A DNA stretch of 8,009 nt from Synergistota bacterium (GTDB lineage Bacteria; Synergistota; JAGHAJ01). The DNA is taken from NCBI GenBank assembly GCA_021161545.1, contig JAGHAJ010000093.1, positions 1-8,009 of the forward strand. The letters are read 5' to 3'. Below are positions 1 through 8,009 of the stretch, one piece after another (position 1 is the stretch's first letter; each line of letters opens with the position of its first letter). Position numbers and translations under genes: made by a program. A model generated the notes under the pieces. That model was not told the DNA's origin. It saw only the letters and a program-made list of their open reading frames with translations, and made no database searches.

Positions 1-1
1 A

Positions 2-997
2 GATACACGTGTAGGAGATACCATAATGCTTGCAGAAAAACCTCTAAAAGAGCCCTTACCCGGATACAAAAGGGTGAAACCAGTGGTATTTTGTGGATTT
101 TACCCGATTGAGCGGGAGAGTTACCCCGCTTTAAGAGATGCATTACAGAAGCTTCAGCTCAACGATGCAGCGTTTACCTATACACCAGAAAATTCAGTCG
201 CACTCGGATTTGGATTCAGATGCGGCTTCCTTGGAATGTTACACATGGACATAATCAAAGAGAGGCTCAAAAGGGAATTTGGACTCGAACTTGTAGCAAC
301 CGTTCCAAACGTAATATACAAAGTGGGGTTAAAAAATGGCACAGAAGTGGAGATAAACAACCCTGCAATGTTCCCACCAGTAGGAGAAATAGAGTATATA
401 AAGGAACCATACACAAGGGTAACAGTGTTCACCCCCTCAGAATTTATAGGACCAATAATGAAAATAGTCCAGAACAAGAGAGGCACATACATAGAGATGC
501 AATATGTAAATCCTACAAGGGCTATGTTAACCTATGAAATACCTTTATCGGAGATAATACTTGACTTCCATGATAAGGTAAAGTCCGTAAGTAGAGGGTA
601 CGCTTCGTTCGACTATGAGCAAATTGGTTACAGAATATCTGAACTGTTAAAGGTTGATATTCTAATAAACGGTGAGCCAGTCGATGCACTATCATTTATC
701 GTCCACAAAGACCACGCACACCATAAATCACAGATGCTACTAGATAAACTGAAAGAGCACATACCAAGGCAGCTATTTGATGTAAATCTCCAAGCAGCCA
801 TAGGTAAAAGGGTTATATCAAAGCGTGTTATAAAGGCGCTAAGAAAAGATGTTCTTGCAAAGTGCTATGGCGGAGATGTAACAAGAAAGAAAAAACTACT
901 GGAAAAACAAAAAGAGGGGAAAAAGAAGATGAAACAGATAGGTAGAGTAAACATACCGCAGGATGCCTTTCTTGCGTTCTTGAAGATCAACGAATGA
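2..997 (+). CDS. lepA: Elongation factor 4 (LepA), C-terminal part
   Basis: This is the C-terminal 331 residues of the ribosomal back-translocase GTPase LepA/EF4, a soluble translation factor that binds ribosomes in the EF-G site. The gene is cut by the left edge: the frame is open upstream of the ATG at 26 and reads DTRVGDTI, which matches the end of domain II, so that ATG is internal. Family landmarks follow in order: [11 protein letters not shown], then [13 protein letters not shown], then [22 protein letters not shown] (domains III and V). After these come [20 protein letters not shown], then [20 protein letters not shown], and finally [11 protein letters not shown], which is the LepA-specific C-terminal domain and tail. 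The G domain would lie left of the window. Identity is essentially certain. The last 11 bases overlap the 3' end of thiE on the other strand, leaving no room for a dedicated intrinsic terminator. Confidence 0.97.
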   Translation, partial: DTRVGDTIMLAEKPLKEPLPGYKRVKPVVFCGFYPIERESYPALRDALQKLQLNDAAFTYTPENSVALGFGFRCGFLGMLHMDIIKERLKREFGLELVATVPNVIYKVGLKNGTEVEINNPAMFPPVGEIEYIKEPYTRVTVFTPSEFIGPIMKIVQNKRGTYIEMQYVNPTRAMLTYEIPLSEIILDFHDKVKSVSRGYASFDYEQIGYRISELLKVDILINGEPVDALSFIVHKDHAHHKSQMLLDKLKEHIPRQLFDVNLQAAIGKRVISKRVIKALRKDVLAKCYGGDVTRKKKLLEKQKEGKKKMKQIGRVNIPQDAFLAFLKINE

Positions 998-1610
998 GCC
1001 CAAAGAGCTTCTCTCTAAACATTCTTACTGTGGCAGCTATGTTCTCCTGGGACAGAATAGCAGAGACAACAGCTACACCACTTGCACCAGCATGTATCAC
1101 GTTATCCATGTTTTCCAGTGTTATTCCCCCTATAGCAACAACTGGAATATCAACTGCAGAAACAATATCTGCAAGACCATCAATACCAATCAATACAATA
1201 TTATCTTTGGTAGTAGTTGGATACACGCTGCCAGCACCAAGATATGTTGCACCCTTCTGAGCTGCACGGACAGCCTCTTCTACACTGTGAACTGTCACAC
1301 CGATAATAAAATCTTCAGGAGCCAGCTTCCTTACCTCTTCAACTGGAAGGTCATCCTGTCCTACATGAACACCATCAGCACCACCCAAAAGAGCCACATC
1401 TACCCTATCATTTACGATGAGCTTAACACCATTTGCATGACAGACCTTAACAAGCCTTTTTACAATGCGAAGTAAATTCCTGTCCTTCCTGTGCTTATCC
1501 CTTATCTGAACAATCTTAGCTTCCCCTTCTATAAAAGCCTCTACTATCTCCTCATGAGACCTTAACGCAACCTCTTCATCAGAAATCAGATACAAAGCCA
1601 AGTCCAACAT
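987..1610 (-). CDS. thiE: Thiamine phosphate synthase ThiE
   Basis: Joins HMP pyrophosphate and thiazole phosphate to give thiamine phosphate in the cytoplasm, the condensation step of the pathway. It is a TIM-barrel protein of about 207 residues, normal for the family (about 210). Visible motifs, numbered from the chosen start: VQIRDK near 34-39 (pyrimidine/pyrophosphate site), [11 protein letters not shown] near 64-74, [13 protein letters not shown] near 77-89, GVTVHS near 104-109, [11 protein letters not shown] near 125-135, and the phosphate-binding strands VVAIGG and GVAVVSAI. Two ATGs lie close together, at 1616 and 1610. A perfect AGGAGG (1617-1622) abuts the first with no spacer but stands 6 bases from the second, so 1610 is preferred. 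The 1616 start would add two residues and overlap the thiM stop as ATGA. It is the last gene of the thiamine operon and ends inside the 3' end of lepA. Confidence 0.95.
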   Translation of the reverse strand: MLDLALYLISDEEVALRSHEEIVEAFIEGEAKIVQIRDKHRKDRNLLRIVKRLVKVCHANGVKLIVNDRVDVALLGGADGVHVGQDDLPVEEVRKLAPEDFIIGVTVHSVEEAVRAAQKGATYLGAGSVYPTTTKDNIVLIGIDGLADIVSAVDIPVVAIGGITLENMDNVIHAGASGVAVVSAILSQENIAATVRMFREKLFGLIR

Positions 1611-1612
1611 GT

Positions 1613-2383
1613 TCATCCTCCTAAAAGATAGAGTTCGTTCAAAAATCTCGACTTAAAGTCACCGGGTGCATCCATGCCAACAGCAGCCCTTACGGAAATT
1701 GCCTTTACCGCTTGAAGGCTCAACACAGAAGCCTCAAATGGTTCTCTAATAGTCAGCAAAGAAGCCACTATAGAACCTATACAACACCCTATACCAGAGA
1801 CCTGCTTTAAAAACGGTATCCCACCCGTAATCAGAATCATATCATCACTAAAGGCAACAAAATCCACCTTCCCTGTAGAGACAACCACACAATCATACTT
1901 ATTCGATATCTTTTCAAGCATAGGGGCAATTTCATCATCAGTCATATCTTTTGTACTCTCTATTCCCTTAAAAGACACATGCTCTCCCAAGATTGCAGAA
2001 ATCTCAGATGCATTACCTTTGATTACATCTATTCTGTAATTTTCAAGGATATCCAGAACGAAATCCCTTCTGAAAGAAGAGACATTGCTCCCAACAGGGT
2101 CTAAAACCACAGGTAAACCTCTTTCCCCTGCCACCCTCAACGCCTCTTTAATAGCAAGCATTCTTTCATCCGTAAGATTACCCGTATTCACAAGCAAGCT
2201 ATCAGCAACAGAAAGTATCTCTTTCACCTCTTTAAAGCTCACAGGCATAACAGGATGTGCACCAATAAAAAGAGTACAATCAGCCTGAAACTCTGCTGAA
2301 ACAAAGTTTGTTATTTGAACAACTACGGGTGATTTTTCCCTTAACTCCCTAAAAGCCTTCTCAACTTCTGTAAAATCCATCAC
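1613..2383 (-). CDS. thiM: Hydroxyethylthiazole kinase ThiM (divergent)
   Basis: Phosphorylates 4-methyl-5-hydroxyethylthiazole (THZ) with ATP, feeding salvaged thiazole to ThiE. It is a ribokinase-fold enzyme of 256 residues, slightly short for the family (about 260-270). Visible motifs: VVVQITNFVS at 20-29 (family PLVHxITNxV), GAHPVMP near 41-47, LVNTGNL at 64-70, VVLDPVGSN at 92-100, VIKGNASEI at 120-128, VVVSTGKVDFV near 167-176, and the anion-hole/catalytic loop SGIGC at 196-200, where families usually read TGTGC or TGAGC. Cys200 sits at the catalytic position. The N-terminal segment is unusual: HN before ITN is VQ, and the usual hydrophobic NALLALGASPVM is ADCTLFIGAHPVM. The start is GTG at 2383, with AGGAG 6 bases upstream. 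ATG at 2380 has the same site 9 bases away and is equally possible, overlapping the thiD stop as TGATG. Function is well supported by motifs and by its place between thiD and thiE. Confidence 0.92.
   Translation of the reverse strand: MMDFTEVEKAFRELREKSPVVVQITNFVSAEFQADCTLFIGAHPVMPVSFKEVKEILSVADSLLVNTGNLTDERMLAIKEALRVAGERGLPVVLDPVGSNVSSFRRDFVLDILENYRIDVIKGNASEISAILGEHVSFKGIESTKDMTDDEIAPMLEKISNKYDCVVVSTGKVDFVAFSDDMILITGGIPFLKQVSGIGCCIGSIVASLLTIREPFEASVLSLQAVKAISVRAAVGMDAPGDFKSRFLNELYLLGG
1617..1622 (-). promoter_or_regulatory. thiE ribosome binding site that decides the start
   Basis: The minus strand reads AGGAGG immediately before ATGAACATG. With zero spacing the first ATG (1616) is a poor start, whereas the ATG at 1610 has a 6-base spacer. 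The site lies within the last codons of thiM, so thiE translation is probably coupled to the end of thiM. Confidence 0.75.
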
Positions 2384-3183
2384 TTCACACTCCTAATATT
2401 GTGATAAAGCGGACCAAACCCGTGCCCTATATTATCAGGTGCCTCTCTTATAGCCATATTAACATACCTATGGGCACCAGAAACAGATGCATAAACATCT
2501 TTTCCTTTCGCAAGGCTCGAAGCTATAGCAGAAGAAAGCGTGCACCCCGTGCCATGGGTATTTTTTGTATCTATCCTATCAGACTGAAATACATAGGAAT
2601 TACTCCCATCATAGAGAATATCTACCACCTTAGAATATCCTTTCAAATGCCCACCCTTAAGTAAAACGTACCTTGCTCCCTTATTAGCTATCATCCTGGC
2701 TGCCTCTTTCATATCCACAGGGCTGGTTATCTTCATTCCACTGAGAATCTCAGCCTCCGGGATATTGGGGGTCAGGACATAAGAAAGTGGAAGTATATGT
2801 TCTATGAAAAAACCCACAGCTTCTTTCTTCATAAGGATAGAACCGCTCTTAGAAACCATCACTGGATCTACCACTACCATCCTCATATCATACGCAATCA
2901 GTTTTTCAGATACCACCTTCATTATCTCCACATTTGATAACATACCAATCTTTACAGCATCTACGTTTATATCGGTTGCAATTGCATCTATCTGACTGGC
3001 AACAACACCAGAAGGCAAATCAAACACAGAAAGAACTTCAACAGTATTCTGAGCAGTCACAGATGTTATAACAGAAACACCATAGACGTTAAATGCAGCG
3101 AATGTCTTAAGGTCTGCTTGAATGCCAGCACCTCCTCCCGAATCAGAACCAGCTATAGTCAGTGCAATACCATCATACTTCAT
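2380..3183 (-). CDS. thiD: HMP/HMP-P kinase ThiD
   Basis: Phosphorylates hydroxymethylpyrimidine, then its monophosphate, to give HMP-PP, the pyrimidine substrate of ThiE. It is a ribokinase-fold cytoplasmic enzyme of 267 residues, the usual length. Motifs in order: TIAGSDSGGGAGIQADLKTF at 9-28 (substrate loop), SVTAQNT at 41-47, VKIGMLSN at 77-84, VVVDPVMVSKSG at 103-114, LTPNIPEAEIL near 137-147, VLLKGGH at 173-179, and the catalytic anion hole THGTGCTLSSAIA at 209-221 with Cys214. The tail GHGFGPLYH is the family's C-terminal signature in a slightly varied form. The start is ATG at 3183 with a perfect AGGAGG (3191-3196) 7 bases upstream. The first 11 bases overlap the end of cytX, and the stop overlaps the start of thiM, so translation is likely coupled on both sides. 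No thiE or thiM fusion is present. Confidence 0.96.
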   Translation of the reverse strand: MKYDGIALTIAGSDSGGGAGIQADLKTFAAFNVYGVSVITSVTAQNTVEVLSVFDLPSGVVASQIDAIATDINVDAVKIGMLSNVEIMKVVSEKLIAYDMRMVVVDPVMVSKSGSILMKKEAVGFFIEHILPLSYVLTPNIPEAEILSGMKITSPVDMKEAARMIANKGARYVLLKGGHLKGYSKVVDILYDGSNSYVFQSDRIDTKNTHGTGCTLSSAIASSLAKGKDVYASVSGAHRYVNMAIREAPDNIGHGFGPLYHNIRSVK

Positions 3184-4408
3184 GATAAAGCCTCCTCATT
3201 ACAAGATAAAAGCTGCCAGAAACAACCATGCTTGGTATAGATGCTCCAATCCACGGCATCCTGATAGTTATAAACTCGTATACTCCAAATCCCAGCAACC
3301 ACGAGAAGATAGCACACCAGTTCACTCCTTCACTATACCAATACATACCCCCTATTCTATACAACTCTTCCACCACTAATCTACCTTTCCTAACAATAAA
3401 GTAATCCGCAAGGACTACGCCAAATATAGGACAGAACATTCCTCCTATAAGCAACAGAAATCCTTCATAAGCGTCCGGAAGGAATATCAAACCAAGGACA
3501 GTACCAACAGCCCCCGCAATTACCATAGTCCACAATCTATTCAGGCGTGGAAAGAGGTTTAAAGAGGAAATAGCAGTGGAGTAAATATCAAGAAATGTAG
3601 ATGTTATAGTAGAAAGCAATATTAAAACCAAGGCAGTTCCGGTGAAGCCCATCCCAACCAGGACAGAAACCACATCAGAAGAATTGGTAGCAAGAAATGC
3701 CATCAAGCCGAGTATATACATCCATGAACTACCTACAAAGTATCCAACCCATGCACCCCAAAATGCTCCACTTATGCTTCTTGAATACCTTGAATAATCA
3801 CATATCAAAGGCAGCCACGAAACTGGCATGGCTATAACGATGTCAAGCGCCAATCCGAAGGGCATATTGCTACCTTTAGTCTGAAAAGAATATCCTCCTA
3901 CCAGTAAGTAATAGCTCGTTAATGCACAAACGACAACGAGAATAGCAACACCTACCCTGTTAGCCCACCGCCAACACTTAGAACCTCCAATAGCCCAGAT
4001 AGTAGTAGCAACTCCTATAATAACTACCCACGAACTCTTACCTATACAGGGATATGCTCTAACTGCAGCATCTGAAGAGACTATTAACATTATAGCCGTC
4101 CATCCCGTGAGCTGTATAACATTCAGTACACTCCCAATGTAAGAGCCCCTCAAACCAAAGGAAGGTCTCAGCGAAACCATAGCTGGAATACCGTACTTTG
4201 CCCCAACAATGCTACCAAGTGCAAAAGGCGTATTACCTATAAGATGCCCCAGAACTATCACAAATATCCCCATACCCACTCCAAGAGGTGCAAGCATCCC
4301 TCCAGCCCATACCTCAGCCAGAGATATAGCTGCCCCCACCCACAATAAGAATTGGTCCATCCCGGTAAGATTACGTCTCTCGGGAGATATTGGTCTTATG
4401 TCCAGCAT
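3173..4408 (-). CDS. cytX: CytX-type NCS1 transporter, probable HMP permease
   Basis: A membrane permease of the NCS1 nucleobase:cation symporter family (411 residues, about 12 hydrophobic segments), probably importing hydroxymethylpyrimidine. Family features: LLWVGAAISLAEVWAG near 21-36 and LAPLG near 39-43 in the first helix. IGNTPFALGSIVGAKYGI follows near 57-74, then NVIQLTGWTAIML near 96-108. The substrate-region motif PVSWLPLICDYSRYSR is near 195-210. FLDIYSTAIS is near 272-281, and PIFGVVLADYFIVRKGR near 327-343. The SWLPL-DYSR and LADYFIVRKGR blocks are typical of CodB/CytX proteins. Substrate assignment rests on context: it lies between thiW and thiD in a TPP-riboswitch operon, where CytX is a predicted HMP transporter; cytosine transport is the alternative. 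The start is ATG at 4408 with a GGAGGAGGT-type site about 9 bases upstream. The first 38 bases overlap the end of thiW. Confidence 0.9.
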   Translation of the reverse strand: MLDIRPISPERRNLTGMDQFLLWVGAAISLAEVWAGGMLAPLGVGMGIFVIVLGHLIGNTPFALGSIVGAKYGIPAMVSLRPSFGLRGSYIGSVLNVIQLTGWTAIMLIVSSDAAVRAYPCIGKSSWVVIIGVATTIWAIGGSKCWRWANRVGVAILVVVCALTSYYLLVGGYSFQTKGSNMPFGLALDIVIAMPVSWLPLICDYSRYSRSISGAFWGAWVGYFVGSSWMYILGLMAFLATNSSDVVSVLVGMGFTGTALVLILLSTITSTFLDIYSTAISSLNLFPRLNRLWTMVIAGAVGTVLGLIFLPDAYEGFLLLIGGMFCPIFGVVLADYFIVRKGRLVVEELYRIGGMYWYSEGVNWCAIFSWLLGFGVYEFITIRMPWIGASIPSMVVSGSFYLVMRRLYHEV

Positions 4409-4871
4409 TCAGACTGAACCTCCTCCTCACAATCTTTATAAGCAGAAATCCAAGCAAACTCCCTGGTATACTGCTACTCAAAAACGCTATCTGTAAGGTA
4501 AACCACCCCAAGTGATACCCCACATACGGCATTACTAACCACACACTAAGGGTAGCACCTATGGGACCAGTACCTATAGGTTCAAGCAAAGCTACCCAGT
4601 CCTTCTTCACCCACATATAGAAAATTCCTACTACAATACCTCCGGGAATACCACCAGGAAAGGCAAATATAGTACCCGTCCCCAAGATATTCCTCAGTAA
4701 GGCTGCAATCAAAGAGACAATTCCTGCCCATACAGGCCCAAGAAATACACCCGCAATAGCGTTCACCATGTGCTGAAAAGGAAAGACCTTGGTAGGTCCT
4801 ACAGGTATATAAACTCCACTAAGAACCACGCACAAAGATACCAAAACAGCTGAGAATACAATCTTCCTCAA
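4371..4871 (-). CDS. thiW: ECF transporter S component ThiW (thiazole-specific)
   Basis: A small integral membrane substrate-binding subunit (166 residues, about 5-6 hydrophobic segments) of an energy-coupling-factor vitamin transporter. In the ThiW family the predicted substrate is hydroxyethylthiazole. Recognised features: IPVGPTKVFPFQHMVNAIAG at 22-41, FLGPVWAGIVSLIAALLRN near 43-61, LGTGTIFAFPGGIPGG near 63-78, and EPIGTGPIGATLS near 97-109. The FPFQHMVN and LLRNILGTG blocks are family hallmarks. The start is TTG at 4871, overlapping the thiT stop as TTGA. A GAGGTG site lies about 10 bases upstream inside thiT, and no nearby ATG gives a full first helix. The last 38 bases overlap cytX. 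The C-terminus ends in a basic, soluble tail (RRRFSLNAGHKTN). It needs EcfA/EcfA'/EcfT, none of which is in the window. The thiM and thiE genes downstream fit thiazole uptake. Confidence 0.92.
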   Translation of the reverse strand: MRKIVFSAVLVSLCVVLSGVYIPVGPTKVFPFQHMVNAIAGVFLGPVWAGIVSLIAALLRNILGTGTIFAFPGGIPGGIVVGIFYMWVKKDWVALLEPIGTGPIGATLSVWLVMPYVGYHLGWFTLQIAFLSSSIPGSLLGFLLIKIVRRRFSLNAGHKTNISRET

Positions 4872-5368
4872 ATCCGTCTTCCACCTCTCAACTTTCTCAA
4901 AATCAGTGGCACGAGTATTAGTGCTATAACAAGATTAGGCACAGTAGTGGTACCATTATATATTGCAGAATAAACCAGCGGGCTTACACCCTTAGGCGCG
5001 TAAGACGCAAAGAATACCACACCTGAAAGCCAATGGGAGAAAAATTTACCAGCTATACCTGCTACTATTCCAAGATAGATATTCGAAAACATGCCACTTA
5101 TACCCAGAAGAGCAAACGGCAAGGGATAATCAAGCACAATCTGAAGAGGATGAACGAAGTATGGATCTGATACCATAATTAGTAAACCCAAGATACTCCC
5201 CGCTATAACTCCTCTCCTCCAGCCACGGAGGATAGCATAAACAATTACAGGGATATTTTCAAGGGTTATAGAGCCACCCTGTGGCATGTGATAAAGCTTT
5301 ATGAAAGAAAGGCCAAATGCAATACCTGCTACCAATCCTATTTCTGTCACATCCTTGCTCTTTAACAT
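4868..5368 (-). CDS. thiT: ECF transporter S component ThiT (thiamine)
   Basis: The membrane-embedded thiamine-binding subunit of an ECF transporter (166 residues, about six hydrophobic segments). Family blocks, numbered from the chosen start: KLYHMPQGGSITLENIPVIV near 24-43, RGWRRGVIAGSILGLL near 48-63, QIVLDYPLPFALLG near 76-89, FFSHWLSGVVFFASYAPKG near 109-127, and YSAIYNGTTTVP near 133-144. The MPQGG, LDYPL, HWLSGVVFF-YAP and YN elements match the thiamine-binding S components. Start choice: an upstream in-frame ATG at 5383 directly abuts the T-tract of the leader terminator and has no ribosome binding site. The ATG at 5368 has GGGGGTGA 5 bases upstream, so it is preferred (the longer form adds MGVNY). 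It is the first gene of the riboswitch-controlled operon. No EcfA or EcfT follows, so it must share a module encoded elsewhere. Confidence 0.94.
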   Translation of the reverse strand: MLKSKDVTEIGLVAGIAFGLSFIKLYHMPQGGSITLENIPVIVYAILRGWRRGVIAGSILGLLIMVSDPYFVHPLQIVLDYPLPFALLGISGMFSNIYLGIVAGIAGKFFSHWLSGVVFFASYAPKGVSPLVYSAIYNGTTTVPNLVIALILVPLILRKLRGGRRI

Positions 5369-5373
5369 GTAGT

Positions 5374-5381
5374 TCACCCCC
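5374..5381 (-). promoter_or_regulatory. thiT ribosome binding site
   Basis: The minus strand reads GGGGGTGA, close to the anti-16S consensus AGGAGGTGA, then a 5-base spacer and ATG at 5368. It begins three bases after the end of the terminator T-tract and is therefore transcribed only when termination fails. It includes the G of the alternative ATG at 5383, which argues against that ATG being the start. Confidence 0.75.
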
Positions 5382-5383
5382 AT

Positions 5384-5414
5384 AAAAAAGGTCCCCTGGG
5401 AAACCAGGGGACCT
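5384..5414 (-). terminator. Intrinsic terminator of the TPP riboswitch
   Basis: On the minus strand an 11-base-pair perfect stem (AGGTCCCCTGG / CCAGGGGACCT) closes a TTTC loop, and the stem's final T opens a run of T's with six more after the loop-side pairs. This is a textbook Rho-independent terminator. It follows the aptamer by about 21 bases and precedes the thiT ribosome binding site, so it is a regulatory (attenuator) terminator, not an end-of-operon one. TPP binding is expected to favour this hairpin. Confidence 0.93.
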
Positions 5415-5433
5415 AAATGATATACCTGTTCTT

Positions 5434-5521
5434 CATCCCTTCGCTGGCATTACCCAGAGCAGGTTCAACGGGTCGACAGGTTAGTACCTATCCTCTCAGC
5501 CCCTAAGAAGGGACTCCCCGC
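5434..5521 (-). promoter_or_regulatory. TPP riboswitch (THI element) aptamer
   Basis: Read on the minus strand, this holds the conserved thiamine-pyrophosphate aptamer. P2 is CGGG (5520-5517) with CCCG (5472-5469). P3 is AGTCCC/GGGGCT around a TTCTTA loop (5515-5498). The invariant CTGAGA is at 5499-5494. An optional P3a is a perfect 7-pair stem, GATAGGT-ACTA-ACCTGTC (5492-5475). The pyrophosphate-sensor half runs from CTGGGTAATGCCAG (5457-5444) through CGAAGGGA (5443-5436). The core is a near-perfect match to the TPP consensus, so TPP binding is very likely. The closing P1 can be drawn only as a short, weak A/U-rich and G-U helix, so the outer limits are approximate. It controls the six-gene operon from thiT to thiE by transcription attenuation. 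Confidence 0.97.
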
Positions 5522-5547
5522 AAATATAAAGTTGTCAAGTCCTAAAT

Positions 5548-5556
5548 ATTATACCA
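5548..5556 (-). promoter_or_regulatory. Extended -10 promoter of the thiamine operon
   Basis: The minus strand reads TGGTATAAT: a consensus -10 hexamer (5553-5548) preceded by the extended-10 TG. No good -35 hexamer lies 16-18 bases upstream, where the sequence is in the AACCAT region. Transcription would start near 5541, about 20 bases before the aptamer, giving a leader of roughly 170 bases. It sits only about 30 bases from the stop of the preceding wzz-like gene. Confidence 0.75.
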
Positions 5557-5584
5557 CACCCATCAACCGCATGGTTAAACCAAA

Positions 5585-8009
<2,425 letters not shown>

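Noticed and set aside
26-28. ATG at 26 as the start of lepA
   Set aside because: The frame is open to the window edge and the upstream codons encode the family sequence RVGDTI, so this Met is internal.
178-492. 104-residue minus-strand frame inside lepA
   Set aside because: Antisense shadow of conserved lepA sequence; its hydrophobicity reflects the complementary codons.
1000-1016. AGAG-CTT-CTCT hairpin after the lepA stop
   Set aside because: Four-pair stem with no T-tract, inside thiE coding sequence; not credible as a terminator.
1092-1475. 127-residue plus-strand reading frame opposite thiE
   Set aside because: It is entirely antisense to a clear thiE gene, is rich in Cys, Asn, Ile and Tyr, and has no recognisable motif or ribosome binding site.
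5532-5537. Perfect TTGACA hexamer on the minus strand just before the riboswitch
   Set aside because: At 16-18 bases downstream the sequence is GGGGAGTCCC with no -10 element, and a promoter there would start inside the aptamer.
5572-5582. TGGTT-A-AACCA palindrome as a terminator of galE-wzz
   Set aside because: The stem is only 5 pairs with a one-base centre and no T-tract follows.

Overview
The window is about 8 kb of bacterial chromosome with moderate GC content, densely packed. Arg codons AGA/AGG and Ile codon ATA are frequent, a style common in thermophilic or deep-branching bacteria, but the sequence does not identify the organism. A Wzz-like chain-length protein and a Gfo/Idh/MocA oxidoreductase of a sugar-nucleotide type hint at a diderm or polysaccharide-coated cell. 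That is an inference.

Layout. (1) 2-997, plus strand: the C-terminal half of lepA (elongation factor 4), cut by the window edge. (2) 987-5553, minus strand: a complete thiamine salvage operon read right to left. It runs promoter, TPP riboswitch, intrinsic terminator, thiT, thiW, cytX, thiD, thiM, thiE. Five of the six genes overlap the gene before them; thiE begins 2 bases past the thiM stop. lepA and thiE converge and overlap tail to tail by 11 bases. (3) 5585-7557, minus strand: galE followed by an overlapping Wzz-like gene, probably a two-gene polysaccharide transcription unit. (4) 7558-7673: a compact divergent promoter region with good -10 elements on both strands and an A/T palindrome. 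(5) 7674-8009, plus strand: the N-terminal 112 residues of a Gfo/Idh/MocA-family oxidoreductase that runs off the window.

How the genes work together. The thiamine operon has three uptake routes: ThiT for thiamine, ThiW for the thiazole moiety, and CytX for hydroxymethylpyrimidine. It also has the enzymes that phosphorylate and join the two moieties: ThiD (pyrimidine), ThiM (thiazole) and ThiE (condensation to thiamine phosphate). No de novo gene (thiC, thiG, thiS, thiH) and no final kinase (thiL or a pyrophosphokinase) is present. ThiT and ThiW are ECF S components, yet no EcfA or EcfT is here, so they must use an energising module encoded elsewhere. The leader explains control: TPP binding should favour the terminator, whose U-tract ends just before the thiT ribosome binding site.

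I found no CRISPR array, tRNA, rRNA, insertion sequence or phage gene. The systems recognised belong to known families. The most informative points are the leader architecture, the salvage-only composition, a divergent ThiM, and the compact overlaps.
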